Source: Lachnospiraceae bacterium (GTDB lineage: Bacteria > Bacillota > Clostridia > Lachnospirales > Lachnospiraceae). Taken from it: a stretch of DNA of 64,000 bases. Under the pieces are notes generated by a model. The model was given only the letters and a program-made list of their open reading frames with translations. It did not search any database and had not been told where the DNA came from. The stretch is from the NCBI GenBank assembly GCA_022845955.1, contig AP025576.1, positions 1,922,001 to 1,986,000 of the forward strand, read 5' to 3'. Positions 27,920-36,035 of this stretch are shown piece by piece (position 1 is the first letter of the stretch; each line of letters starts with the position of its first letter). Made by a program: the position numbers and the translations under genes.

Positions 27920-29010
27920 AGAGTGGGAAAATAACGGATGCCGTGTTTCGGAAGGCATCCTTATGGGCAAAACTGGCAGGCTGCCTGCTTGCCTTCGGTC
28001 TGCTGCTGTCCTTAAGCGGCTGCAGCGCAGAAGAACCGGTGAAGCTGGTGCTTACCACCGGCTTCTATCATAATGAAATATTCCGTCTGGAGGATGCTTC
28101 CTGTACCCTTCCGGAGCTTATGGTGTACCTGACCACGGAGCAGAATACCTATGAAGCCGTGTACGGCGCACAGATCTGGGAGGTCAGGGAGGGGGAGGAG
28201 ACCCTGTCCGATAAGCTCAAGAGCAAGGTGCTTGCGGAAATTTCCCAAATCAAGGCGATGACTCTTCTGGCGGATCGGAGGGGAATCCAGCTGACCCCCC
28301 AGGAGGAGGAAACGGTGGCTGAGGCGGCGGCGGATTATTTTTCTTCCCTGAATGACCGGGAAATAGAGGCGATGGGAGTGAACCGGCAGCTGATCGGGGC
28401 GATGTACCGGGATTATGCCCTGGCGGATAAGGTGTACCGCCAGATAATCAGCGACATCAATCCGGAAATCAGCGATGACGAGGCCAGAACCATAACTGTC
28501 CAGCATATCCTGATAAAGACGGTAACGGAAAATGCGGACGGAACGGTATCTCCGTATTCGGAGGAGGAAAAGGCCAGATGCTACCGGAGAGCCCAGGAGG
28601 TGTTGCGCGCTGCCAGAGAAGGGGAGGCATTTGAAGCCCTGATTGAGAAGTACAGCGATGATTCCCAGGGGACCCTGTCCTTTGGCAAGGGCGAGCAGGA
28701 ACAGGCTTTTGCGGGCGCTGCGTTCGAGCTTGGCAATGATGAAATCAGCGGCATAATAGAAACCTCCAGAGGCTATGAAATCATCAAATGTATCAGCACC
28801 TTTAACCGGGAAGAAACCGACCGGAATAAGCTGAAAATAGTGGAGAAGCGTAAGGATGAGGTGTTCGGGCAGGAATATGACAGTTTTGTGAATTCCCTGG
28901 CGAAGAACCTGAACGAGCCTTTGTGGGACTCCGTGGAGCTGATCCATGATGAAGAGGTAACCACAAACCGGTTTTTTGCTGTTTATAAAGAATATTTCGG
29001 ACAGCAGTAA
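27916..29010 (+). CDS. PrsA-like peptidylprolyl isomerase lipoprotein
   Basis: 364 residues. The N-terminus has a long basic leader, a hydrophobic segment (LAGCLLAFGLLLSL) and the lipobox SLSGC, so it should be anchored outside the membrane. A SurA/PrsA-like helical chaperone region (about 60-190) is followed by a parvulin domain: TVQHILIKT, ALIEKYSDDSQG, LSFGKGEQEQAFAGAAFEL and SRGYEIIKC. Parvulins speed proline isomerisation during folding of exported proteins. It is coupled to the FAD dehydrogenase gene by overlap and followed 12 bases later by a small gene. Confidence 0.88.
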   Translation: MKSGKITDAVFRKASLWAKLAGCLLAFGLLLSLSGCSAEEPVKLVLTTGFYHNEIFRLEDASCTLPELMVYLTTEQNTYEAVYGAQIWEVREGEETLSDKLKSKVLAEISQIKAMTLLADRRGIQLTPQEEETVAEAAADYFSSLNDREIEAMGVNRQLIGAMYRDYALADKVYRQIISDINPEISDDEARTITVQHILIKTVTENADGTVSPYSEEEKARCYRRAQEVLRAAREGEAFEALIEKYSDDSQGTLSFGKGEQEQAFAGAAFELGNDEISGIIETSRGYEIIKCISTFNREETDRNKLKIVEKRKDEVFGQEYDSFVNSLAKNLNEPLWDSVELIHDEEVTTNRFFAVYKEYFGQQ

Positions 29011-29022
29011 AGGAGGATATCT

Positions 29023-29196
29023 ATGAAAACCTTTGAATATATCGTGGAAAGCCTGGATGGGGATTATGCGAATTTAAGGCGGACGGATGAGGAAAGCGGG
29101 GAATGTAAGCTGGTAGCAAGGGCGCTTCTTCCGCCGGAAACAGGGGAAGGCACCCGGCTGAAATACGAACTTCTCCAGTACCGGATTATGGAGTGA
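29023..29196 (+). CDS. Small DUF3006-like protein
   Basis: 57 residues with a perfect AGGAGG ribosome site, 12 bases after the foldase gene. The pattern YIVESLDGDYANLRR, then ARALLPPETGEGTRLKYEL resembles DUF3006, small beta-rich proteins whose sequence reads like VDRIEGDYAVLE and LPxxxxEGD. There is no signal peptide or membrane segment. The role is unknown. It is probably the third gene of the dehydrogenase-foldase operon. Confidence 0.65.
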   Translation: MKTFEYIVESLDGDYANLRRTDEESGECKLVARALLPPETGEGTRLKYELLQYRIME

Positions 29197-29227
29197 ACCA
29201 AATATTTGTGGAATAGTGATTTTATAA

Positions 29228-29483
29228 CTCTAACTTCGCAGTTGCTGAATGGCCTTCCGCCGGCTGTCTGCATGGCGTTGCCGGGACTGAAAAGGAATTT
29301 TCGAAGGTACGTTTCAGTCTATGGAGATGAGACCAGTCAAGTGTGTCAGCCTCATCTGACACACTTGACGCCCCTGGGCTCATCGGAATGTTTAGGCTGA
29401 CGGACCTGCGAAAATCCTTTTCAGTCCCGGCAACGCCATGCAGACAGCCGGCGGAAGGCCATTCAGCAACTGCGAAGTTTGAA
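29228..29483. repeat. Large intergenic hairpin element B (MITE-like)
   Basis: Two perfect 65 bp inverted arms (29232-29296 and 29415-29479) surround a 118-base centre that also folds: TTTCG-AGGT/ACCT-CGAAA, CAGTCTA/TAGGCTG, GATGAG/CTCATC, and at the tip TCAAGTGTGTCAG/CTGACACACTTGA with a 6-base loop. The entire element can therefore form one long hairpin. The 7-base direct repeat TTTATAA lies directly outside both ends (29221-29227 and 29484-29490). Its sequence is unrelated to element A, but the architecture is the same. Two short frames inside are mirror images of each other. It fills most of the 479-base gap between the DUF3006-like gene and htpG. Confidence 0.75.
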
Positions 29484-29500
29484 TTTATAAAAAATTTAGA

Positions 29501-29536
29501 AATGGGAAATGCCCGGTTATTGAGGGGTTTCCCATT
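29501..29536. other. Hairpin upstream of the htpG operator
   Basis: A perfect 9 bp stem, AATGGGAAA against TTTCCCATT, extended by CCC/GGG inside. No T-run follows, so it is a poor terminator; it may be a remnant or a roadblock for upstream transcripts. Confidence 0.45.
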
Positions 29537-29540
29537 GTTG

Positions 29541-29567
29541 TTAGCACTCAATTATATTGAGTGCTAA
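29541..29567 (+). promoter_or_regulatory. CIRCE element (HrcA operator) of htpG
   Basis: TTAGCACTC, nine bases, GAGTGCTAA: an exact match to the CIRCE consensus bound by the heat-shock repressor HrcA. It lies just upstream of the -35 box of the htpG promoter. Confidence 0.96.
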
Positions 29568-29574
29568 TTTTCTA

Positions 29575-29603
29575 TTGACTTTTCAGAAAGTTGGAAGTAC
29601 ACT
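29575..29603 (+). promoter_or_regulatory. Sigma-A type promoter of htpG
   Basis: TTGACT, 17 bases, TACACT, immediately downstream of the CIRCE operator; transcription would start near 29610. Confidence 0.7.
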
Positions 29604-29675
29604 TATTCCTAGAATGAAAAACGGACAAACAAAAGAAAAGGGTCCGTGGAAAAAAAGAAAGGAATGTGATGAATT

Positions 29676-31772
29676 ATGGCAGAGAAACATGGCAGCTTGT
29701 CTATTAACAGCGAAAATATTTTCCCTATTATTAAGAAATGGCTGTATTCTGACCACGATATTTTTTACAGGGAACTGATTTCCAACGGCTGCGACGCAAT
29801 TACCAAATTAAAGAAGCTGGATGTGATGGGAGAATATTCCCTTCCGGAAGGCTATAAGCCGGAAATCCGGGTTATCGTGAATCCCGAAGAGAAAACCCTT
29901 AAATTTATTGATAACGGTATCGGTATGACCGCGGAAGAGGTGGAGGAATACATCAATCAGATCGCGTTCTCCGGCGCTACTGATTTTATTGAAAAATATA
30001 AGGATAAATCCGACGATAACCAGATTATCGGTCATTTCGGACTTGGTTTTTATTCCGCATTCATGGTGGCCGATGAGGTGCATATTGATACGTTATCCTT
30101 TAAGGACGGCGCGGTACCGGTACATTGGGAATGCGATGGCGGTACGGAATTTGAAATGGAAGACGGCACCTGGGATCAGGTTGGTACCCAGATCACATTG
30201 TTCCTCAATGAGGACTGCCTGCAGTTCTGTAATGAGTACAAGGCTTCCGAAGTGATTCAGAAATACTGCTCCTTCATGCCTGTGGAAATTTTCCTGTCCA
30301 GGGAAAACACACCGGAAACCCAGACCATAGATGAAGCGGAGAAGCTGGATACGGATGAGGTTTTGGAAACCATCCAGCCGGAAAAGAAGGAGGACGATAA
30401 GGAGGAGGACGGAGAAAAGCCCGTACGCCTGAAAATCAAAAAGCGTCCTTCCATGATGAATGATATCCATCCCCTTTGGAGCAAGAGCCCCAGCGAGTGT
30501 ACCAAAGAGGATTATATAGAGTTTTACCGCAAGGTTTTCCAGGATTACAAGGAGCCTCTGTTCTGGATCCACCTGAATATGGATTATCCTTTTAACCTGA
30601 AGGGTATCCTGTATTTCCCCAAAATCAACATGGAATATGAGTCCATTGAGGGAACCATAAAGCTGTATAACAACCAGGTATTTATTGCCGACAATATTAA
30701 AGAAGTCATTCCGGAATTCCTGATGCTCCTTAAGGGTGTTATCGATTGTCCGGACCTGCCGCTGAATGTTTCCAGAAGTGCGCTGCAGAATGACGGTTTT
30801 GTAAAGAAAATATCCGATTATATCACCAAGAAGGTAGCGGATAAGCTGGCCGGCATGTGCAAGACCGACAGGGAAGAATATGAGAAATACTGGGATGATA
30901 TCAGTCCCTTCGTAAAATTCGGCTGCCTGAAGGATGATAAGTTCTGCGAAAAGATGACGGATTATATCCTGTTCAAGAACCTGGACGGAAAGTATATGAC
31001 CCTGCCCGACTGCCTGGAAGTAAACAAGGTGGATCCGGATGAAACCGAAAACAGCGCTGTGGATGAAAACGGCGAAAAGGTGGAAGCCGAGGTGGTGGAA
31101 GAGCCGTCTTCTGCTGAAAACAGCGAAGAAAATGGGGAAGAAGAGAAGAAAGAAAAGACCATCTACTACGCAACTGATTTAAAGGTGCAGAGCCAGTATG
31201 TAAATATGTTCAAACAGGCGAAGATGGACGCTGTTGTGCTTCCGGATCAGATTGACCAGCCGTTTATCAATCAGCTGGAAATGAAGAACGAGGGCATCAA
31301 GTTCCAGAGGATCGACGCCGATCTGACGGATACCTTCAAGGCAAAAACCTCCAAAAAAGCCCAGGAGGAGCTGGAAGCCCAGTCGGAAGAAATTCAGAAG
31401 CTGGTACGCAAGGCTTTGAAGAACGACAAGCTTACAGTCAAAATTGAAAAGCTGAAAAACAAAAAAGTGTCTTCTGTGCTCACCATCTCCGAGCAGAGCA
31501 GAAGAATGCAGGATATGATGAAGATGTATGCCATGAACGGCATGGATATGGGCATGCTCGGCGGAGAAGGGGAGACCCTGGTGCTGAATGCAAGCCATCC
31601 GCTGGTACAGTATGTTCTGGATCATAAGGATGATGCGGACAATAAGAACGAAAACCTTATCTGCGAACAGCTGTATGATTTGGCGAAACTGCAGCAGGGG
31701 CCTCTGGATGCGGAAGCGATGACAAAATTCGTGACCCGTTCCAATGACATTATGGTGGCGCTGACTCAGTAA
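29676..31772 (+). CDS. htpG: Molecular chaperone HtpG (Hsp90)
   Basis: 698 residues, longer than E. coli HtpG (624). The GHKL ATPase domain shows RELISNGCDA (N-box; NASDA in most homologues), DNGIGM and GHFGLGFYSAF. The middle domain has PLWSKSPSE and LPLNVSRSALQ. Two acidic stretches are unusual: about residues 215-250 (EKKEDDKEEDGEK), at the place of the eukaryotic charged linker, and about residues 448-495 (SSAENSEENGEEEKKEK). The C-terminal domain ends in NDIMVALTQ. It is an ATP-dependent cytoplasmic chaperone. Transcription is under HrcA through the CIRCE site. The start at 29676 follows AAAGGAATG. Confidence 0.96.
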   Translation: MAEKHGSLSINSENIFPIIKKWLYSDHDIFYRELISNGCDAITKLKKLDVMGEYSLPEGYKPEIRVIVNPEEKTLKFIDNGIGMTAEEVEEYINQIAFSGATDFIEKYKDKSDDNQIIGHFGLGFYSAFMVADEVHIDTLSFKDGAVPVHWECDGGTEFEMEDGTWDQVGTQITLFLNEDCLQFCNEYKASEVIQKYCSFMPVEIFLSRENTPETQTIDEAEKLDTDEVLETIQPEKKEDDKEEDGEKPVRLKIKKRPSMMNDIHPLWSKSPSECTKEDYIEFYRKVFQDYKEPLFWIHLNMDYPFNLKGILYFPKINMEYESIEGTIKLYNNQVFIADNIKEVIPEFLMLLKGVIDCPDLPLNVSRSALQNDGFVKKISDYITKKVADKLAGMCKTDREEYEKYWDDISPFVKFGCLKDDKFCEKMTDYILFKNLDGKYMTLPDCLEVNKVDPDETENSAVDENGEKVEAEVVEEPSSAENSEENGEEEKKEKTIYYATDLKVQSQYVNMFKQAKMDAVVLPDQIDQPFINQLEMKNEGIKFQRIDADLTDTFKAKTSKKAQEELEAQSEEIQKLVRKALKNDKLTVKIEKLKNKKVSSVLTISEQSRRMQDMMKMYAMNGMDMGMLGGEGETLVLNASHPLVQYVLDHKDDADNKNENLICEQLYDLAKLQQGPLDAEAMTKFVTRSNDIMVALTQ

Positions 31773-31800
31773 AATTCATGCCCTGTACAAGGGCAGCATA

Positions 31801-31856
31801 AAAGAATCCCGGCGGCAGACTGTCTCTTTCAGGCAGCTGCCGCCGGGATTCTTTTT
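31801..31856 (+). terminator. Strong, probably two-way terminator after htpG
   Basis: A perfect 18 bp stem, AAAGAATCCCGGCGGCAG against its complement, is followed by TTTTTG. Read on the minus strand the stem ends in ATTCTTTTAT, so it can also end the minus-strand operon that stops at 31941. Confidence 0.9.
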
Positions 31857-31940
31857 GCGTATAAGGACGGCGTGCGCCGTACATCCGTCATTGGAACATA
31901 TGGGTGGCTTGCTGTCCGAAGCATACGGATTCCGCCCGGG

Positions 31941-32354
31941 TTACAGGAGAAAGCCGGCAAGGAACAGCAGCAGGGAAAGGAGCGTCAGCAGCAGGAGTTT
32001 TGCGCAGGAAGGCCTGGGCAGAAGCGTATCCGGAAAAAGGCGGGCGTACCATACGGGAATCCGGCTTCCCACCTCTTTTCCGGCAGGTACAGGAATTTCT
32101 GTTTTGGAAAAATAATTCCTGCCGTCAACGCGGTAGGTGACGAAGGCCATATCCCCTTTCTTTTTTGCGGAATGTGGGGCGGAAGATGCCTTTGTATGCA
32201 GATCGTCGGGGGACAGGGGGCGTATTCGGGTAATCGTAGCTATTGTTTTCCGGGAACGGGGCAGTATGGCAAGGAGACGGATTAGCTCTGCCAGGGCGAG
32301 AAAAAATAGCAGGATTCCGCCCAGGTAACAGAGTTGGTTAACTGGATATCGCAT
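31941..32354 (-). CDS. DUF3592-like membrane protein
   Basis: 137 residues. A membrane helix at 10-30 and another at the C-terminus (LLLLTLLSLLLFLAGFLL) enclose a beta-rich loop: ATITRIRPL, VTYRVDGRNYFSKTEI, and VGSRIPVWYARLFPDTL. This is the pattern of DUF3592 proteins, whose function is unknown. It lies 12 bases after the permease gene and has its own AAAGGGG ribosome site, so it is the last gene of the GntR-ABC operon that runs leftwards from 34362. It is the accessory subunit that the second cassette (38527-40450) lacks. Confidence 0.65.
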   Translation of the reverse strand: MRYPVNQLCYLGGILLFFLALAELIRLLAILPRSRKTIATITRIRPLSPDDLHTKASSAPHSAKKKGDMAFVTYRVDGRNYFSKTEIPVPAGKEVGSRIPVWYARLFPDTLLPRPSCAKLLLLTLLSLLLFLAGFLL

Positions 32355-32366
32355 CGTATACCCCTT

Positions 32367-33026
32367 TCACATCAATTCTTTTCTTTGAAATATCCGTATA
32401 GTTATCTCTGCGGAGACAAACAGCAGGAATGCACATACAGCCAGCAGGAGCAGGAAAACAAGCAGGACAGGAAGATGGTTCAGCCAACGCAGCTCCAGCA
32501 GATCGGTTTTCAGCAGGAGAGGAAGGAGGAAGCAGGAGGGCATAATCACCAACACTGGCACAAACTTGGAATTCTCGAAGCCGAACAGATGCTGGAGGGG
32601 TGTGAGAAGGCTGAACAGCAGTACATTCAGGAAAAAGGCGGCCGCGTATTCCATGAAAGACAGGCGGAAGGAGGGGGGAAGGAACAGGGCAGGTATTGTA
32701 TAAACGAAGGCGGTTGCTGCGAATACCAGACAAAAAAGCAGATACCGGCTGACAATAATATCCCTTCTGCGGTAGGGGGCGGCGCAGAGCAGGGACAAGG
32801 CTCTGGGATATTCCGCATCTTTCAGGAATATCTGTTCATAAGCAAGGAATTCGCTGTATACGGAGGAAACAATGAGCACGATAAGTCCGGTCCCTTTTTG
32901 TGTGGCATACTCGGGAATCAACCAGGAATAGAGGAAAGGGAGCGCCAGCGTAAAGGCCGGAATGAAATACAGGTAATTTCCCATAAGGAAGAGATCTTTT
33001 TTCATAAGGCAGGCAAGCTGTTTCAT
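32367..33026 (-). CDS. ABC-2 type exporter permease
   Basis: 219 residues with about six membrane helices. MKQLACLMKKDLFLMGNYL, then the region AAPYRRRDIIVSRYL resemble the ABC-2 permeases that accompany YtrA-type regulators. It lies 27 bases after the ATPase gene and would form the membrane part of this exporter. The substrate is unknown; related cassettes respond to cell-wall-active peptides. Confidence 0.8.
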   Translation of the reverse strand: MKQLACLMKKDLFLMGNYLYFIPAFTLALPFLYSWLIPEYATQKGTGLIVLIVSSVYSEFLAYEQIFLKDAEYPRALSLLCAAPYRRRDIIVSRYLLFCLVFAATAFVYTIPALFLPPSFRLSFMEYAAAFFLNVLLFSLLTPLQHLFGFENSKFVPVLVIMPSCFLLPLLLKTDLLELRWLNHLPVLLVFLLLLAVCAFLLFVSAEITIRIFQRKELM

Positions 33027-33053
33027 AAGGGATATGTTCTCCTTTCAGTATGA

Positions 33054-33971
33054 CTAATGGGCGGCGGGGACAGGCGGGACATGTCCTTCGCACAGGGCGA
33101 TCATGATGTCGTCAATGGAGGCGCGTTCCAGAAGGGCCTCCGGGAACAGCTTTTTTGCTTTTTCCGGCTCATCGGTTAGGGCGGTGAAGCCGTAGTCTGT
33201 TGTTTTCAGGCAGCTCAGGAATTCTTTTTTTTCTTCTGTGAGGGAAGATAAAGCTCCTTTTACCAGCCGCCATTTATCCAGCAGGATATCTTTGTCCTCT
33301 TCCAGAAGGATCCTCCCTTTGTGGAGGAATACAATGTTATCCGCACATTTATCCAGATCGGAGGTAATGTGGGTGGAAAACAGAACGCCTTTTCCGCCTT
33401 TTTCCATAAACTCCCGGATGAGGATCAGGAATTTGTCCCTTATGAGAGGATCCAGCCCGCCCGTGGGTTCGTCCATTATCAGCAGCTCCGCCTTGTGGGA
33501 CAGGGCGAAAGCCAGGGCCAGCTTCATTTTGGTGCCGGAGGAAAGGGTTTTGATCTTATGGGATGGGTTCAGACCGAAACGGGAGGCCAGTTCCCGGAAT
33601 TCCTTTTCCTGCCACTGGGAGTATGCGCCGGCCACCACCTGTTTCATCCGGGAAATGGTGAGGTTTTCATAAAAGGCGCCGGAGCCGAGCACCACGCCGA
33701 TGCGGTCCGCTAGGCTGCTGCGTATGGAATCCGGCAGGGCCTTATGAGAGGAAGGTGCGCCGGAGGGGAAGAGGGGTTCCCCGAACAGACGTATTTCCCC
33801 GCCGTCCGGCTGGAGCAGTCCGAGAATAGCCCTGAGCGTCGTGGTTTTGCCTGCGCCGTTTGCCCCAACAAAGCCGGTAATACAGCCTTCCGGTACGGAG
33901 AAACCGGCCTGGGAGAGAGTGAATTCCGGATAATGTTTGGTCAGCCCGCGGACTTCAATGATATTACCCAT
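33054..33971 (-). CDS. ABC transporter ATP-binding protein
   Basis: 305 residues from the ATG at 33971, with AGGAGG upstream; a longer frame has no ribosome site. Walker A is GANGAGKTT, the Q-loop region is LGSGAFYENLT, the signature is LSSGTKMKLALAFAL (an LSSGT variant of LSGGQ) and Walker B is LLIMDEPTGGLD with the following His switch STHITSD. The C-terminal 70 residues carry no further domain that I recognise. It overlaps the GntR gene by eight bases and powers the permease encoded next. Confidence 0.93.
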   Translation of the reverse strand: MGNIIEVRGLTKHYPEFTLSQAGFSVPEGCITGFVGANGAGKTTTLRAILGLLQPDGGEIRLFGEPLFPSGAPSSHKALPDSIRSSLADRIGVVLGSGAFYENLTISRMKQVVAGAYSQWQEKEFRELASRFGLNPSHKIKTLSSGTKMKLALAFALSHKAELLIMDEPTGGLDPLIRDKFLILIREFMEKGGKGVLFSTHITSDLDKCADNIVFLHKGRILLEEDKDILLDKWRLVKGALSSLTEEKKEFLSCLKTTDYGFTALTDEPEKAKKLFPEALLERASIDDIMIALCEGHVPPVPAAH

Positions 33972-34362
33972 TTGATTTGCCTCCTTTATAGATATCGTCA
34001 TATAGAATGTCCAGCATGTCATGCAGTTCTTTTAAAGGGATATCCAGTGCGGAAGCCGCCTGGAGAGCATCCTGAATCTTCAGCTCTACCAGATGACGTT
34101 TGGCGTCCCGGAGCAGTTCCGTGTTTGCCGCACTGACAAAAGTGCCGACGCCAACCTGCTGATTCAGATAGCCTTCCTGTTCCAGTTCGTCATAGACGCG
34201 CCGGATGGTCAGGACGCTGACCCCCAGATCATTGGCAAAACGCCGTATGGAGGGCATGCTGTCCCCGTCCTTCAGATCTGCCCGCAGGATGGCGTCCTTC
34301 AACTGTTCCTTAATCTGCAGATAGAGCGGCTGGTCGGAACTGTTGGAAATCAGTATTTTCAT
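33964..34362 (-). CDS. GntR-family regulator, YtrA type
   Basis: 132 residues from the ATG at 34362; the upstream extension of the frame crosses the promoter and is rejected. The winged helix (IKEQLKDAILRADLKDGDSMPSIRRFANDLGVSVLTIRR, read in parts) is followed by only a short helical tail, as in the YtrA subfamily. Such regulators repress their own ABC operon. A palindrome at the promoter fits autoregulation. Confidence 0.92.
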   Translation of the reverse strand: MKILISNSSDQPLYLQIKEQLKDAILRADLKDGDSMPSIRRFANDLGVSVLTIRRVYDELEQEGYLNQQVGVGTFVSAANTELLRDAKRHLVELKIQDALQAASALDIPLKELHDMLDILYDDIYKGGKSNG

Positions 34363-34392
34363 GAACGTACCTTTCCGGCAATCCGTTTGCCA

Positions 34393-34443
34393 AGTGTGTA
34401 TGTTTATAATACACACTATACACTTAATGCTCTCTGCTGTCAA
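34393..34443 (-). promoter_or_regulatory. Promoter and palindromic operator of GntR-ABC operon 1
   Basis: On the minus strand: TTGACA (34443-34438), 17 bases, TATAGT (34420-34415). The palindrome AGTGTGTAT-7-ATACACACT (34393-34417) covers the end of the -10 box and the transcription start, the typical place for a YtrA-type repressor. Confidence 0.8.
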
Positions 34444-34528
34444 CCGAAAGTTATGGCCTGCTGCCTGAAAGACCGTCAGAAAAGATACGTAAAGAGCAAT
34501 TTTTAATACAAAAATTTCCAAAAAGTAT

Positions 34529-34588
34529 TTGACAAATGGTTCTGTCCTCATTATAATCAATTAAAACATACTAATCCAATAGGAATTA
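34529..34588 (+). promoter_or_regulatory. Promoter of metY with a CymR-like dyad
   Basis: TTGACA (34529-34534), 17 bases, TATAAT (34552-34557). Just after the expected start of transcription lies TAATCC-4-GGAATTA (34572-34588). It resembles the GGAATT-containing sites of the cysteine-metabolism repressor CymR/IscR-type proteins. The promoter is secure; the operator assignment is tentative. Confidence 0.7.
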
Positions 34589-34632
34589 TAAACAATGCAC
34601 CAGGAGCTGCGCAGGCAGGAAGGAGAGACACG

Positions 34633-35937
34633 ATGAGCACAAAGTCAGAAAGAACATTCAGGTTTGAAACATTACAGCTTCATGTGGGACAGGAGCAGGC
34701 GGATCCGGCGACGGATGCCAGGGCGGTTCCTATTTATCAGACATCTTCATATGTATTCCATGATTGTCAGGATGCGGCCGGCAGATTTGCCCTTTCGGCC
34801 GGCGGTAATATTTACGGAAGGCTGACCAATCCCACAGAGGACGTATTTGAGCGCAGAATGGCGGCACTGGAGGGAGGCAGCGCGGCACTTGCCGTTGCAT
34901 CGGGGGCGGCGGCCATCGCCTATACCTTCCAGAATCTGGCGAAGCAGGGTGATCATATTGTGGCCGCCAAAAACATATATGGAGGGACTTATAATTTCCT
35001 GGCCCATACTTTTCCGGATTTCGGCGTGTCCACCACCTTCGTGGATCCCTTTGATGAAAAACAGCTGGAAGGGGCCATACAGGATAATACGAAGGCGGTT
35101 TTCCTGGAAACACTGGGAAATCCCAATTCTGATGTGGTGGATATCGAAGGTATAGCGCGCATTGCTCATGCCCACAAAATTCCCCTGGTAGTGGATAATA
35201 CCTTTGCCACTCCCTATCTGGTACGCCCCATAGAATATGGTGCAGATATTGTTGTCCACTCGGCCACTAAGTTTATCGGCGGACACGGAACGGCAATAGG
35301 GGGCGTAATCGTGGAAGGAGGGGCTTTTGACTGGGAAGCATCAGGCAGGTTTCCTTCCCTTACGGAGCCGAATGAGAGCTATCACGGCGTTTCCTTTACG
35401 AAAGCGGCCGGGGCGGCGGCTTTTGTCACCAAGATAAGGGCAACGCTTCTGCGGGATACCGGCGCCACGCTGTCCCCGTTCCATGCCTTCCTTTTTCTTC
35501 AGGGATTGGAAACACTTTCCCTTAGGGTGGAGCGGCATGTGTCCAATGCGCTGAAGGTGGCCTCTTTCCTGGCCTCCCATCCGCAGGTGGAAAAGGTCAA
35601 TCATCCTTCCGTTACGGAGGACCCTTCCCAGAAAGCATTGTATGCCAAATACTTTCCGAATGGGGGCGGTTCCATATTTACTTTTGAAATCAGGGGAGAC
35701 GATAAGACGGCAATGCGCTTCATTGATCATCTCCGGCTTTTCTCCCTGCTTGCCAATGTGGCAGATGTGAAATCTCTGGTGATCCATCCGGCATCCACTA
35801 CCCATGGGCAGTTGAACGGCGAAGAACTCAGCCAGCAGGGAATACGGCCGAATACGATCCGGCTCTCTGTGGGAACGGAGCATATCGATGATATTATTGA
35901 GGATTTAGAGGAAGCCTTCCTCGCGGTAAAAGAATAA
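34633..35937 (+). CDS. metY: O-acetylhomoserine sulfhydrylase
   Basis: 434 residues, the usual length. It is a Cys/Met-metabolism PLP enzyme: FETLQLHVGQ and PIYQTSSYVF at the N-terminus, SGAAAIAY, VVDNTFATPYL, and the PLP lysine Lys213 in HSATKFIGGHG. The C-terminal HPASTTHGQL is typical. It makes homocysteine (or methionine, with methanethiol) from O-acetylhomoserine and sulfide in the cytoplasm. The start has AGGAGAG. It is monocistronic between its own promoter and terminator. Confidence 0.95.
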   Translation: MSTKSERTFRFETLQLHVGQEQADPATDARAVPIYQTSSYVFHDCQDAAGRFALSAGGNIYGRLTNPTEDVFERRMAALEGGSAALAVASGAAAIAYTFQNLAKQGDHIVAAKNIYGGTYNFLAHTFPDFGVSTTFVDPFDEKQLEGAIQDNTKAVFLETLGNPNSDVVDIEGIARIAHAHKIPLVVDNTFATPYLVRPIEYGADIVVHSATKFIGGHGTAIGGVIVEGGAFDWEASGRFPSLTEPNESYHGVSFTKAAGAAAFVTKIRATLLRDTGATLSPFHAFLFLQGLETLSLRVERHVSNALKVASFLASHPQVEKVNHPSVTEDPSQKALYAKYFPNGGGSIFTFEIRGDDKTAMRFIDHLRLFSLLANVADVKSLVIHPASTTHGQLNGEELSQQGIRPNTIRLSVGTEHIDDIIEDLEEAFLAVKE

Positions 35938-35938
35938 C

Positions 35939-35984
35939 AAAGGGGCGGCACGCTGCGATTGATAATCGGGCGTGCCGCCTTTAT
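35939..35984 (+). terminator. Terminator between metY and the convergent SpoIID-like gene
   Basis: The stem AAAGGGGCGGCACGC against GCGTGCCGCCTTT has a 16-base loop. The T-run is short on the plus strand and CCCCTTTGTT on the other, so it may serve both genes weakly. Confidence 0.7.
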
Positions 35985-36035
35985 ACATAAAGGAGGAGGC
36001 ATGTAGTTGGCTGAAGGAAAAGGAGGACACAGGGG

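Noticed and set aside
29206..29551. Short frames on both strands sharing PATPCRQPAEGHSATAK
   Set aside because: They are mirror images from the arms of hairpin element B, and there is no ribosome site.
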